Positions 17,387 through 26,099 of a stretch of DNA of 64,000 nucleotides are shown here, one piece after another (the first letter of the stretch is position 1; the number at the start of each line of letters is the position of its first letter). The notes below the pieces were generated by a model. It was not told the DNA's origin, searched no databases, and saw only the letters and a list, made by a program, of their open reading frames with translations. Source of the stretch: Sediminibacterium goheungense (GTDB lineage Bacteria > Bacteroidota > Bacteroidia > Chitinophagales > Chitinophagaceae); the NCBI RefSeq assembly GCF_004361915.1, contig NZ_SNWP01000010.1, positions 878,501-942,500 on the forward strand. The letters are read 5' to 3'. The position numbers and the translations under genes are program-made.

Positions 17387-18451
17387 TTATGAATAAACGT
17401 GTTGAACGGGCATTTTCACAATGGCTTCCACCATATTGTTTCCAAGGTCCCTGATTTCAAAGTTAGCTTTTCCCCCGAATAATAGTTTAAGTCTGTTTCG
17501 GGTGCTATTAATGCCAAATCCGTCATTACCGGCATTAGGATCGAGCTTGCCGGTATTCTGGATAACAAGTTCGTGGTGGTCGTCGCGGTAGTCTGAGATC
17601 ACTTTTATAAAACCACCATCTTTCTGCTTACCGATACCATGTTTGATGGCATTTTCTACCAGGGTCTGCAACATCATGGGCGGTATAGGCTGGTCAAGGG
17701 TATCTTCATCAATTTCATAAGCCACATTCAGCCTGTCTTCGAAACGAATATGCTCCAATGCCAGGTAATCCTTTACAATATTCAGTTCCTTTTCAAAAGG
17801 TACGGTTTCGAGTTTTTCGGCCTGCATACTGCTGCGGAGTATATTACTCAGTTCGGTAATAGCGGTACGGGCACGGTTCGGGTTCTCATCTACCAGCGCA
17901 CGGATACTGTTCAGTGCATTAAAAATAAAATGCGGATTGATATGCGATTTGATGGTTTTGAGTTCCAGTTCTTTTACCAGGCTCTCCAGTTTCACTTTCT
18001 GGATTTCGCTCTTGGTACCCAGTTCCACATAGTGCCAAATGTAATAAATCGACACCCAAACCAAAATGAGGGGTGAATCAAAAACCAGGTTAGAAAGAAA
18101 ACGTTTAGATACAGAAGCCTTATTGGCCTTATCATAATACCCCAGCCATTCCACCACCGCGCTGTTACAGAGGCTGTACAGGACTATAATGGTAAGAATA
18201 ATGGTTGTAAGCAACCACCATTTGCTGATCTGGATAGGTGGGCGAAGCTCCATATTGATCACGAATTCACGCAGGAGATGCGTAAATACCATGCCCAATA
18301 AGATTGTGATAATCAATCTATAATAAAATATTTTGCTGATATCGCCGGGCCGGTCCTTGAAAATAAAGGCAAAGAAGACCATGGTCAAACCATAGAACAA
18401 CCACCCTCCAAACTGACACCACCAGTATAATGTAGATTTGCTCGTCCTCAT
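17387..18451 (-). CDS. LytS/YehU-type membrane sensor histidine kinase
   Basis: 354 residues. About four transmembrane helices in the first 145 residues, a short coiled coil, then the His_kinase domain with the conserved KSHINPHFIFNALNS box (phospho-acceptor His near 170). A HATPase domain follows (LVENAIKHGI near 265, FGINSTRNRL near 315). No separate periplasmic sensor domain. Forms a two-component system with the adjacent LytTR regulator. The ATG at 18451 lies 7 nt after a TAnnTTTG element. Confidence 0.93.
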   Translation of the reverse strand: MRTSKSTLYWWCQFGGWLFYGLTMVFFAFIFKDRPGDISKIFYYRLIITILLGMVFTHLLREFVINMELRPPIQISKWWLLTTIILTIIVLYSLCNSAVVEWLGYYDKANKASVSKRFLSNLVFDSPLILVWVSIYYIWHYVELGTKSEIQKVKLESLVKELELKTIKSHINPHFIFNALNSIRALVDENPNRARTAITELSNILRSSMQAEKLETVPFEKELNIVKDYLALEHIRFEDRLNVAYEIDEDTLDQPIPPMMLQTLVENAIKHGIGKQKDGGFIKVISDYRDDHHELVIQNTGKLDPNAGNDGFGINSTRNRLKLLFGGKANFEIRDLGNNMVEAIVKMPVQHVYS

Positions 18452-18458
18452 GTATCAA

Positions 18459-18466
18459 CAAATATA
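18459..18466 (-). promoter_or_regulatory. -7 promoter element of the sensor kinase gene
   Basis: TATATTTG (minus strand) matches TAnnTTTG and ends 7 nt before the kinase ATG, predicting a very short or absent 5' UTR. Confidence 0.55.
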
Positions 18467-18642
18467 GAGGTAAAGCTTTCCCGGAAAGCCCCGTTTTTTG
18501 ATTAATGGCAAAAACCGCCCTTGTTTGGTGCAAATTAATGTTGCCCGCCGACGAACCTTCTGTTTTGCGGACTGTTTTGTAAAGTATTACTGGATATTGC
18601 TAAACACGAAACACGTATTTTTACATTTCAAACCCAGCCTTC

Positions 18643-20574
18643 ATGGAGATCAAACCGGGCAAATTATTAGGCCAGATCAATCATCCCGACGACCTTAAAA
18701 AACTCTCAAGAGAGCAATTACATGCCGTTTGTGATGAATTGAGACAATTTATTATTGATGTGGTAAGCGTTCATGGAGGCCATTTTGCAGCCAGTCTGGG
18801 TGTGGTAGAATTGAGCGTAGCCCTTCATTATGTGTATAATACACCTTACGATCAATTAGTATGGGATGTAGGGCACCAGGCTTATGGCCATAAAATACTC
18901 ACCGGAAGAAGAGACCAGTTTGTCACCAACCGAAAATACAAAGGTCTGAGCGGCTTCCCCAAAAGATCGGAAAGCGAGTTTGATACCTTTGGTGTGGGAC
19001 ACTCTTCCACTTCCATTTCTGCGGCATTGGGCATGGCCATGGCAGCCAAATATAAGGGTGAAGACCGTAAATCGGTGGCCATTATAGGCGATGGTTCCAT
19101 GACAGCAGGTATGGCATTTGAGGCCATGAACCATGCAGGGGTGGCCGATAGCGATATGTTGATCATCCTGAATGACAACTGTATGAGCATTGACCCCAAT
19201 GTGGGTGCTCTCAAGGAATACCTGACTGATATCAGTACTTCCCCCACCTATAATAAAGTAAGAGATGAAGTATGGAACCTGTTGGGCAAATTACCCGTAG
19301 GTAAAAACCTGAGCCGCGACCTGGCGTCCAAACTCGAAGCCAGTGTAAAAGGGGTGGTGAGCAAAAGCAGTAACTTATTTGAAGCACTGAAGATTCGTTA
19401 CTTCGGACCGATTGATGGACATAATATCACCAAACTGGTAGATACACTAAAGGACCTGAGAGAAATACCGGGCCCTAAACTGCTCCATATTATTACTACC
19501 AAAGGAAAGGGTTATGCACTGGCTGAAAAGGATCAGACCAAATGGCATGCACCCGGACTTTTTGATAAGGTTACCGGAGAAATTTATAAGAAGAAGATCG
19601 ATGCTCCACAGCCTCCTAAATACCAGGATGTATTTGGTCATACTATGATTGAGCTGGCAGAACTGAATGATAAAGTGATGGGTGTTACACCTGCCATGCC
19701 CAGTGGTTCTTCTTTAAAATTCATGATGGAAAAAATGCCGCATCGCGCCTTCGATGTAGGTATTTGTGAACAGCATGCAGTTACCCTGAGTGCCGGTTTG
19801 GCCACACAGGGTATGCGGGTGTTCTGTAATATTTATTCTTCCTTTATGCAGCGCGCCTACGATCAGGTAGTGCACGATGTAGCCATTCAGAAACTGCCGG
19901 TGGTACTTTGTTTAGACAGGGCCGGACTGGTAGGCGAAGATGGTCCCACACACCATGGCTGCTATGATATTCCTTATTTCCGTTGTATTCCCAATCTCAT
20001 TGTGAGTGCACCGATGAATGAGCAGGAACTACGTAACCTCATGTACACAGCACAACTGGAGAAAACCAATTATCCGTTTGTGATACGTTACCCAAGAGGC
20101 GAAGGTGTAATGCCCGAATGGAGAACCGCATTTGAAGAAGTAGAGATTGGCAAGGGTAGAAAAATAAAAGATGGCAGAGATGTTGCTATTCTGAGTTTTG
20201 GGCACCCGGGTAATTTTGCAACCACTGCCATTCGTGAACTGAGAACAGAAGGTATTGACCCAGCACATTATGATCTTCGTTTTGTGAAGCCAATAGATGA
20301 AGATTTACTCCATGAAGCTTTCGGCAAATACCATAAAATTGTTACGGTAGAAGACGGCACCATTGTAGGTGGTTTCGGTTCTGCAGTACTGGAGTTCATG
20401 AATAAATATGGCTATAAAGCTGATGTAACCATTCTGGGTATTCCAGACAGACTGGTAGAACATGGTACTCCGAAAGAATTACACAGAGAGTGTAACTATG
20501 ATGCACAGGGTATTGCAGATGCTGTACGTTCTCTCATGAAAGAAACGGTAAGTACGACTGTACTGTTAGGATAA
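18643..20574 (+). CDS. dxs: 1-deoxy-D-xylulose-5-phosphate synthase
   Basis: 643 residues, full length. It condenses pyruvate and glyceraldehyde-3-phosphate using thiamine diphosphate, the first step of the MEP isoprenoid pathway. Motifs: HGGHFAASLGVVEL near 44, the TPP-binding GDGSMTAGMAFEAMNHAG near 148 with the NDN segment, and the transketolase central domain with DRAGLVGEDGPTHHG. The C-terminal domain has VVEDGTIVGGFGSAV-type sequence (VTVEDGTIVGGFGSA). The gene stands alone with its own terminator. Its polyprenyl output would feed, among others, the GGGP synthase upstream. Confidence 0.96.
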   Translation: MEIKPGKLLGQINHPDDLKKLSREQLHAVCDELRQFIIDVVSVHGGHFAASLGVVELSVALHYVYNTPYDQLVWDVGHQAYGHKILTGRRDQFVTNRKYKGLSGFPKRSESEFDTFGVGHSSTSISAALGMAMAAKYKGEDRKSVAIIGDGSMTAGMAFEAMNHAGVADSDMLIILNDNCMSIDPNVGALKEYLTDISTSPTYNKVRDEVWNLLGKLPVGKNLSRDLASKLEASVKGVVSKSSNLFEALKIRYFGPIDGHNITKLVDTLKDLREIPGPKLLHIITTKGKGYALAEKDQTKWHAPGLFDKVTGEIYKKKIDAPQPPKYQDVFGHTMIELAELNDKVMGVTPAMPSGSSLKFMMEKMPHRAFDVGICEQHAVTLSAGLATQGMRVFCNIYSSFMQRAYDQVVHDVAIQKLPVVLCLDRAGLVGEDGPTHHGCYDIPYFRCIPNLIVSAPMNEQELRNLMYTAQLEKTNYPFVIRYPRGEGVMPEWRTAFEEVEIGKGRKIKDGRDVAILSFGHPGNFATTAIRELRTEGIDPAHYDLRFVKPIDEDLLHEAFGKYHKIVTVEDGTIVGGFGSAVLEFMNKYGYKADVTILGIPDRLVEHGTPKELHRECNYDAQGIADAVRSLMKETVSTTVLLG

Positions 20575-20587
20575 TTTTCCTCTTCTA

Positions 20588-20637
20588 ATCTGTGTATCTG
20601 TGGCTTAATTTTTTACCACAGATGCACAGATTTTTTT
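20588..20637 (+). terminator. dxs terminator
   Basis: An AATCTGTG...CTGTGG / CCACAGATgCACAGATT hairpin 14 bp after dxs, followed by seven T residues. The 3' end overlaps the stop codon of the convergent small membrane protein gene. Confidence 0.8.
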
Positions 20638-20938
20638 ATACAGGCATAGTAAAGTGCAGGTAAAAAAAGTAAATAAGGAAAGTCAGGTAAATTAAAATAC
20701 CAACATATACAAAGGGTCTGTATTTCAGATTGTCTCCTTTACTTGTCTGGTAGTGAACGATGACGAACATAAAAGAAAACATCACTGTTATTGCTACAAG
20801 ATTGAACAGATTTTTATCTTTTCGATCTGTAATTTGGCTACTGATCCAACTCCTGATCATCGTAAATAACAGAAACCCAACTATAATCAATCTACTTCTA
20901 AGCAATGACCAACTTTTGTTTGTTTGGGGATGTTCCAT
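20636..20938 (-). CDS. Small hypothetical membrane protein
   Basis: 100 residues from the ATG at 20938. Three predicted membrane helices (about residues 17-34, 47-65, 76-97) with short polar loops (SQITDRKDKN, QTSKGDNLKYRP). I do not recognise a family. The upstream in-frame codons to 20977 are not needed for the helices. The gene is convergent to dxs and shares the dxs terminator region. Confidence 0.55.
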   Translation of the reverse strand: MEHPQTNKSWSLLRSRLIIVGFLLFTMIRSWISSQITDRKDKNLFNLVAITVMFSFMFVIVHYQTSKGDNLKYRPFVYVGILIYLTFLIYFFYLHFTMPV

Positions 20939-21044
20939 ATAATCTACTGAAAGATGTTTAGCAGAAATTAACCACAAAGGTTAATGTATAAAGATACTTT
21001 TTCTAAACATCACCCGCAACTGTGAAAAGACACAGTTTTTTCCA

Positions 21045-21449
21045 CTATGTTTTTCGAGTCGTTTTCGTATTCCGCAACAAAATTGTAAACCATTTTATAC
21101 ATACCGGAACCATTAAACCCAGAAAAACAAGTAGAGACAATAAAGAAAGAATATCACTAAACATACTAAAGCTAAAAAGAACAATAGAACCTATACAGGC
21201 AATGGCAGCCGTACAATAACCCAGCCGCAAACAAGCTTTCACTTTTATATTTTTTATAAAAAGAGAGAGCAAAAAAGAAAAAACCGCAATCATAAAACTA
21301 GTACCAATAAAACTTACGGTTTGAAAAATCGTTATGAGTACAAATAACCCTAATGGGCCTGCCAGTTTGGGATTTGTGATGATAAAAAAGGAGAAACTCA
21401 GCAGGGAAAAGATTTCCATTTCGAGACTGAAGAAGAAATTCGTTTTCAT
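21045..21449 (-). CDS. Hypothetical membrane protein
   Basis: 134 residues with four strongly hydrophobic segments (about 8-24, 31-50, 55-68 and 78-125, the last covering two helices). It ends in a basic tail (RNTKTTRKT). No recognisable motif. It follows the same orientation as the other small membrane protein, so the two may be related in role. The gene is AT-rich relative to dxs. Its 5' end overlaps the upstream non-conserved part of the opposite-strand YkuD reading frame, which supports the shorter start for that gene. Confidence 0.5.
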   Translation of the reverse strand: MKTNFFFSLEMEIFSLLSFSFFIITNPKLAGPLGLFVLITIFQTVSFIGTSFMIAVFSFLLSLFIKNIKVKACLRLGYCTAAIACIGSIVLFSFSMFSDILSLLSLLVFLGLMVPVCIKWFTILLRNTKTTRKT

Positions 21450-21513
21450 ATTTGATCATCCTGATGTACGTATGGAAAATACAAAGAATTTTATCTTATA
21501 TAAAAATAACTTT

Positions 21514-22077
21514 ATGAGATATTGGTTATCCATACTCTTTCTGTTACCACAGTTTATCGGATCTGCTCAGTCATTATTTGGTTCTTTACAAGAACAGATT
21601 GAGCTATTTACCAAGAGGCAAAGCATGAGTACCCAGGTTTGCTTTTTATTGGACCTGAGCATACACAATGGCAAAAAAAGATTTTTTGTTTATGATATTC
21701 AAAAAGACAGCATACTGCAATCGGGATTGGTTACACATGGCGATTGCGGGGAGCGTTATTTATCAACCGTTCGCTATTCCAACCAACCAGGTTCGCAATG
21801 TAGTTCTGCGGGTCGGTACAGGGTAGGCGCAAGCTATAAGGGTATTTTTGGAAAATCGTATCGGTTGCATGGGCTAGACAGCAGTAACAACCATGCATTG
21901 AAACGGGCATTGGTGATTCATTCTCATACCTGCATTCCTGAAACAGAAATTTATCCTGACCAGATCTGTAATAGTCAGGGTTGTACCACGGTATCGCCCT
22001 CTTTTCTGAAAACACTCAGCAGTTTTATAGACAGGAGTAAGAAGCCTATTCTTCTGTGGGTACTGGATCGTCGGTAA
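21514..22077 (+). CDS. Murein L,D-transpeptidase catalytic-domain protein (YkuD_2 type)
   Basis: 187 residues from the ATG at 21514. The signal peptide ends near GSAQS (residue 20). The mature protein matches the YkuD_2 (L,D-transpeptidase-like) family: CFLLDLSIHNGKKRFFVYD, GLVTHG, SSAGRYRVG, YRLHGLDSSNNHALKRALVIH (conserved His) and the catalytic SQGC with Cys157. It may cross-link peptidoglycan or attach proteins to it in the periplasm. The longer reading frame from 21334 runs antisense over another gene and lacks a signal peptide, so I rejected it. Its last 32 bp overlap scpA tail to tail. Confidence 0.85.
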   Translation: MRYWLSILFLLPQFIGSAQSLFGSLQEQIELFTKRQSMSTQVCFLLDLSIHNGKKRFFVYDIQKDSILQSGLVTHGDCGERYLSTVRYSNQPGSQCSSAGRYRVGASYKGIFGKSYRLHGLDSSNNHALKRALVIHSHTCIPETEIYPDQICNSQGCTTVSPSFLKTLSSFIDRSKKPILLWVLDRR

Positions 22078-22876
22078 AAGTATTGGTGAAGTCTTCGTCG
22101 GTCAATCCTTCTTCTTTCAGTTCTTCTTCACGCTTATCGTTCCACTCCACAATAAAGTTATTCTTACCTTCTGCTACCATCAGCTTCATGAATTTCTGCT
22201 GGGTAAGTTCCAGAATGGAGAGAAAAAGGAAGATGGCATGAATACGATCCTGACATACTTCAAATACTTTTTCAAAAGCCACCGTTTTTTCTTTTGCCAC
22301 AAAGTCGAGCATATAATCACGGCTGCCTTCCATGGTGTAGTTGTAACGAACTACGGTATGTACGGGTTTGTTCTGGCGGTCGTGTACACGCTGCATCACT
22401 TTTTCAAAAGCTTTCATCAGCTTGAACATCGTGATGTTTTGTATCTCGGTACCTTCAGAAGCATCTTCCCCAATTTCGGCCAGTTCTTTCTGCAGGTTAC
22501 CACGTTTTACCATGAGCATACGCATGGCTTCCATTTCGGCCATCTGAACAGCAGCTTCTTTGAAGCGTTTGTACTCAAGTATTTTATCGATCAGTTCCTG
22601 GCGGGGATCAATCTCATTACCCTGTGCATCTATTTCTTTACGTGGCAACAATAATCTTGCCTTAATACGCATGAGGGTAGATACAAAGAGGATGAACTCA
22701 CTGCTGAGTTCAATATTCAATTTCTCTCCCTGATGAATAAAATCAAGAAAGTCCTGAATAATTTTGGTGATGGGAATATTATAGATATCCAGTTCATCCC
22801 GCTCAATGAAAAACAAAAGCAGGTCGAACGGACCTTCAAACTGATCTAATTTAATCTGGTAACTGGCTGTATTCAC
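22046..22876 (-). CDS. scpA: Segregation and condensation protein A
   Basis: 276 residues from a GTG at 22876. ScpA is the kleisin that bridges SMC heads with ScpB in chromosome condensation. The family core YQIKLDQFEGPFDLLLFFIERDELDIYNIPI begins right after the start. An IKARLLLP segment follows at about residue 95. The C-terminal winged helix is F(A)...FLSILELTQQKFMKL near 225. The open frame continues to a TTG at 22897, but no ATG exists and the GTG matches the usual N-terminus. smc and scpB are not in the window. Confidence 0.92.
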   Translation of the reverse strand: MNTASYQIKLDQFEGPFDLLLFFIERDELDIYNIPITKIIQDFLDFIHQGEKLNIELSSEFILFVSTLMRIKARLLLPRKEIDAQGNEIDPRQELIDKILEYKRFKEAAVQMAEMEAMRMLMVKRGNLQKELAEIGEDASEGTEIQNITMFKLMKAFEKVMQRVHDRQNKPVHTVVRYNYTMEGSRDYMLDFVAKEKTVAFEKVFEVCQDRIHAIFLFLSILELTQQKFMKLMVAEGKNNFIVEWNDKREEELKEEGLTDEDFTNTFTDDPVPTEE

Positions 22877-22903
22877 GGGTTCATGCTTTAGCTGCAAAGA
22901 AAA

Positions 22904-22934
22904 CCCCTTCGGAGCTTATTTGTATCCGAAGGGG
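22904..22934 (-). terminator. Hairpin upstream of scpA
   Basis: Perfect 10-bp stem CCCCTTCGGA/TCCGAAGGGG with an 11-nt loop, followed on the minus strand by TTTTC. It would end transcription coming from mscL. Confidence 0.75.
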
Positions 22935-22956
22935 CTAATATTTATCCACTTTGCTA

Positions 22957-23029
22957 ATGGCATATGGTTTATAGCCTATAGCTCGAAGAAATGCTATATG
23001 CTATGAGCTATTTTGCCATCAGCCATAAA
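22957..23029. repeat. Degenerate microrepeat between mscL and scpA
   Basis: ATGGCATATGG, TATAGCCTATAGC, GCTATATGCTATGAGC and GCCATCAGCC-like units. They can fold into an imperfect hairpin with partly complementary flanks (GAGCTA/TAGCTC). Same style as the other private low-complexity elements but more degenerate. Confidence 0.45.
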
Positions 23030-23461
23030 CTACACTTTCTTCAACGAATCCCTGATTTCTGCCAGTAATTTCTCACTTTCCGATGGTCCGGCGGGGGCCG
23101 ATGGCTCAGCCGGGCCCTTCATCTTATTAATGGCCTTAATAACCAGAAATACCACAAATGCTACAATCAGAAAGTCAAGCACATTGGTAAGAAAAGTGCC
23201 ATATTTAATCGAAACTTCGGCTGCCGCCTTGGTTACCACTGCACCGCTGGCATCTTTTACCTCTGCCACGGCTTCTTTGAGTACCAGTACCTTATCATTA
23301 AAATCTACACCGCCGGTAAGCATGCCTACCACTGGCATTACAACGCCATCCACAAAAGAGGTAACGATTTTTCCAAAAGAAGCGCCCATTACAAAGGCAA
23401 CAGCTATATCAACCAGGTTGCCACGCATGGCAAATTCTTTGAATTCTTTGAACATTCCCAT
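23030..23461 (-). CDS. mscL: Large-conductance mechanosensitive channel
   Basis: 143 residues from the ATG at 23461, a usual MscL length. N-terminal amphipathic helix (MGMFKEFKEFAMRGN), TM1 VDIAVAFVMGASFGKIVTSFV with the gate-lining Gly/Ala pattern, a periplasmic loop enlarged by an Ala/Val-rich stretch, TM2 (LTNVLDFLIVAFVVFLVIKAINKM), and a cytoplasmic helix. It releases solutes from the inner membrane on hypo-osmotic shock. The upstream open frame (12 codons) is not conserved. Confidence 0.95.
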   Translation of the reverse strand: MGMFKEFKEFAMRGNLVDIAVAFVMGASFGKIVTSFVDGVVMPVVGMLTGGVDFNDKVLVLKEAVAEVKDASGAVVTKAAAEVSIKYGTFLTNVLDFLIVAFVVFLVIKAINKMKGPAEPSAPAGPSESEKLLAEIRDSLKKV

Positions 23462-23519
23462 ATTAGCATTAGTTTGGTGAACTATGAAAATAATCAATTA
23501 GTCGGTAAAAAGAAAACAG

Positions 23520-24260
23520 CTATTTCTTCAATCCCGGATATTGCATTTTCAGGTTTTTCAGCAAGCTGTGTAAAGCTTCGGCCATGATGTATTCTTTGTA
23601 CCAGTTTTGGTCTGCCGGGGTAATGATCCAGGGTATTTTATTACAATGGTTAAAACAGTCTTCATACATTCTCATGTATTCCTTCCAGAGTTTGGCCTCT
23701 TCAAAATCTTTTTCATTGTATTTCCATTGTTTTTGCGGATCGTGTATTCTTTCTGTCAGCCTTTGCTTTTGTTCTTCGGGTGAAATATGCAGGTAGAACT
23801 TGAGTATATGGGTATGATTATGCCGGGTCAATAACCATTCAAAATCGTTGATGGCCCTCATTCTTTCTTTGGCCACTGCATCGGTACACCATTTGTGTAC
23901 ACGTGTTACCAGTATATCTTCATAATGTGAGCGGTTGAAGATTTGTATCATGCCTTTGGCCGGGGCATGCTGATGAATGCGCCATAGAAAATCGTGCGAC
24001 AACTCCAGTGCTGTGGGTGCTTTGAAAGAGGTCACTGTTACACCTTGTGGGTTCATATTACCAAACACATTTCTTACGGCTCCATCTTTCCCGCTTGCAT
24101 CCATTCCCTGAATTACAATTAGTACAGAATGCTTGCTTTCTGCAAATAAAAGATTCTGCAATTCATCGAGTTCGGCAACCAGTTTGGCGGTTTTTGCCTT
24201 TATCTTTTCCTTGTTCAGGTTTTTGGGTGCACGAGTACTGATTTTATTAAGTTGAATCAT
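23520..24260 (-). CDS. ppk2: Polyphosphate kinase 2 family protein
   Basis: 246 residues of the PPK2 family, which transfers phosphate between polyphosphate and nucleoside mono- or diphosphates. Walker A QGMDASGKDG at 51-60, then RNVFGNMNPQGV, the lid and Walker B region IFNRSHYED near 128, and RVHKW. Single-domain, so a class I or class III enzyme; the direction and nucleotide cannot be deduced here. Cytosolic, monocistronic, 22 bp from the longer mscL reading frame. Confidence 0.9.
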   Translation of the reverse strand: MIQLNKISTRAPKNLNKEKIKAKTAKLVAELDELQNLLFAESKHSVLIVIQGMDASGKDGAVRNVFGNMNPQGVTVTSFKAPTALELSHDFLWRIHQHAPAKGMIQIFNRSHYEDILVTRVHKWCTDAVAKERMRAINDFEWLLTRHNHTHILKFYLHISPEEQKQRLTERIHDPQKQWKYNEKDFEEAKLWKEYMRMYEDCFNHCNKIPWIITPADQNWYKEYIMAEALHSLLKNLKMQYPGLKK

Positions 24261-24385
24261 AAAAATTCTGTTTGGTATTTAAAATTAGTTCTATTCGCCA
24301 CAGATTCCCAGATTAAAGTAATGAAACTTGAAAGTGATCAGCTTATAAATCAATCCAAAACCCCCACCTTTACAAAAACGAAACC

Positions 24386-25252
24386 TTGCGAGACAAACTC
24401 ATCAACTGGGGCATTTTTATTCTTTTATCCATCATCTGGGGCAGCTCTTTTATTCTGATGAAAGAGGGTATGCATATACTTACCCCTTATCAGGTGGCTT
24501 CTATCCGCATTTTAAGTGCCGGACTTGTACTAACGCCCTTTGCACTCAAGGCGCTGAAGCAGGTACCACAGAACAAATGGTTACTGGTTATGCTTTCGGG
24601 TTTACTGGGTAATTTTTTTCCGGCCTATCTGTTTTGCATTGCTGAAACGGAAATCGACAGTTCGCTTGCTGGCATTCTCAATGCACTTACCCCTCTTTTT
24701 ACCATTCTGGTAGGTATTTCTTTTTTTCAGTTAAAAGCCAACAGCACTAAAATATGGGGTGTTATTATTGGTTTTATCGGTTTATGTCTGCTGATGCTCT
24801 CCGGCAAAGAAGTAAGTTTTAATAATTTCTCTTATGCCGGTCTTGTATTACTGGCTACTCTATGCTATGGCATCAATGTAAACATGGTGGGAAGATATAT
24901 GAAAGATGTAGGCTCACTCAATATAGCGTCACTGGCTTTTGTATTTCTCATTATCCCTTCCAGCATCATACTCTATATCACCGGGTACCAGCAACTCGAA
25001 TTAACCGACTCATCTGTTGTAAAAGCCACAGGTGCTTCTTTTATACTGGGTGTAATGGGTACCGCTTTTGCTTCTATTATTTTTTATATGCTGGTGAAAA
25101 GAGCTGGTACTTTATTTGCTTCTATGGTTACCTATGGCATTCCCTTTGTAGCTGTTTTCTGGGGCCTGCTCGACGGAGAAAAAATAACAGCGCTCCAGAT
25201 GGGATGTTTAGGAGTGATATTGTGTGGGGTGTATCTGGTGAATAGGAAATGA
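24386..25252 (+). CDS. EamA/DMT-family transporter
   Basis: 288 residues with ten predicted transmembrane helices in two EamA repeats (about 8-130 and 150-285). IWGSSFILMKEG is in the first helix region and ILNALTPLFTILVG lies at about 95. Drug/metabolite superfamily exporter of the inner membrane, substrate unknown. The only start giving the complete first helix is a TTG at 24386; the next ATG would delete TM1. A perfect hairpin lies downstream. Confidence 0.87.
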   Translation: MRDKLINWGIFILLSIIWGSSFILMKEGMHILTPYQVASIRILSAGLVLTPFALKALKQVPQNKWLLVMLSGLLGNFFPAYLFCIAETEIDSSLAGILNALTPLFTILVGISFFQLKANSTKIWGVIIGFIGLCLLMLSGKEVSFNNFSYAGLVLLATLCYGINVNMVGRYMKDVGSLNIASLAFVFLIIPSSIILYITGYQQLELTDSSVVKATGASFILGVMGTAFASIIFYMLVKRAGTLFASMVTYGIPFVAVFWGLLDGEKITALQMGCLGVILCGVYLVNRK

Positions 25253-25389
25253 TTTCTGATGTAGGATCGCGGATGTCGGATTTTGAATATGCTGGTAAAA
25301 AAAGTTGCAGATTTCTCCGCAACTTTTTTTACCAGCAACGATCAAAAATGAATAACCCGATGTCAAATCAGACATCCGCCATCATCCAT
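25253..25389. repeat. Nested element: perfect 18-bp hairpin inside microrepeat arms
   Basis: Core stem 25291-25308 with 25319-25336, a perfect 18-bp match with a 10-nt loop and a run of seven A/T pairs, so it works as a bidirectional terminator between the convergent eamA-type and frr genes. On both sides lie degenerate GATGTAGGATCGCGGATGTC-like and CCGATGTCAAATCAGACATCC units that are roughly complementary. It is the clearest case of an outer low-complexity arm pair enclosing a terminator. Confidence 0.8.
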
Positions 25390-25953
25390 CTAGACCGCCA
25401 TCATTTCTTTTTCTTTTGCTGCAAGGTGTTTATCTACGAGTGAAATGAATTTATCAGTTACATCCTGAATGGTTTTTTCTGCGTCTTTGGCAGCATCTTC
25501 ACTCAGGCCGTCTTTTTGTAATTTTTTCACCTGCTCAATGGCATCGCGACGAATATTACGGATGGCTACTTTGGAATGCTCGCCCTCTCCCGCTGCTTTT
25601 TTTACCAACTCCCTTCTTCTCTCTTCTGTCAGTGGTGGTAAAAACAAACGCAACTGAACACCATCGTTCTGTGGGGTAATACCGATATTGGCTGCCATAA
25701 TCGCTCTTTCAATGGCTGCCAGCATATTTTTTTCCCATGGCTGAATACTGATTGTACGCACATCGAGTACACTGATATTCGCTACCTGATTAATAGGTGT
25801 GGGTGAGCCATAATAATCTACTGCAATGCCATCCAGCATAGTAGGATTGGCTTTACCGGCCCGGATTTTGGTAAGCTCTGTTTCCAGGTGGTTAATGGCT
25901 TTGCCCATTGTATCTTCCGTATCGGCGAGTATTAAATCCAGCTCTTCTGACAT
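25390..25953 (-). CDS. frr: Ribosome recycling factor
   Basis: 187 residues, the usual RRF length. It splits post-termination 70S ribosomes with EF-G. Signature regions: KAINHLETELTKIRAGKANPTMLDGIAVDYYGSPTPINQVANISV, then PWEKNMLAAIERAI, and LTEERRRELVKKA. Often paired with pyrH in bacteria; pyrH is not adjacent here. The start is an ATG about 18 nt downstream of a TAATTTTG promoter element. Confidence 0.97.
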   Translation of the reverse strand: MSEELDLILADTEDTMGKAINHLETELTKIRAGKANPTMLDGIAVDYYGSPTPINQVANISVLDVRTISIQPWEKNMLAAIERAIMAANIGITPQNDGVQLRLFLPPLTEERRRELVKKAAGEGEHSKVAIRNIRRDAIEQVKKLQKDGLSEDAAKDAEKTIQDVTDKFISLVDKHLAAKEKEMMAV

Positions 25954-25971
25954 ATTACAATTTTAAGTGGG

Positions 25972-25979
25972 CAAAATTA
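25972..25979 (-). promoter_or_regulatory. -7 promoter element of frr
   Basis: TAATTTTG on the minus strand, an exact TAnnTTTG match, with a short leader to the ATG at 25953. Confidence 0.5.
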
Positions 25980-25999
25980 ATGAATTGGGCGGATATAGT

Positions 26000-26068
26000 G
26001 AATGGTGAATGGCGAGTGGTCAATGATGAACATTTTTACTATTCACCATTGACCATTGACCATTCACC
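26000..26068. repeat. GTGAATG/GTCAATG heptad inverted repeat
   Basis: The left part (from about 26000) runs GTGAATG GTGAATG followed by degenerate units, and the right arm (26041-26068) is its complement. It lies between the divergent frr and transketolase genes, ending just before a TATCTTCG promoter-like element at 26071-26078. Confidence 0.75.
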
Positions 26069-26099
26069 TTTATCTTCGCAGCACTTTAAAAACCGTAAT

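Noticed and set aside
21334..21513. Long N-terminal extension of the YkuD-type protein
   Set aside because: It is antisense to a small membrane protein gene and precedes a clear signal peptide start at 21514.
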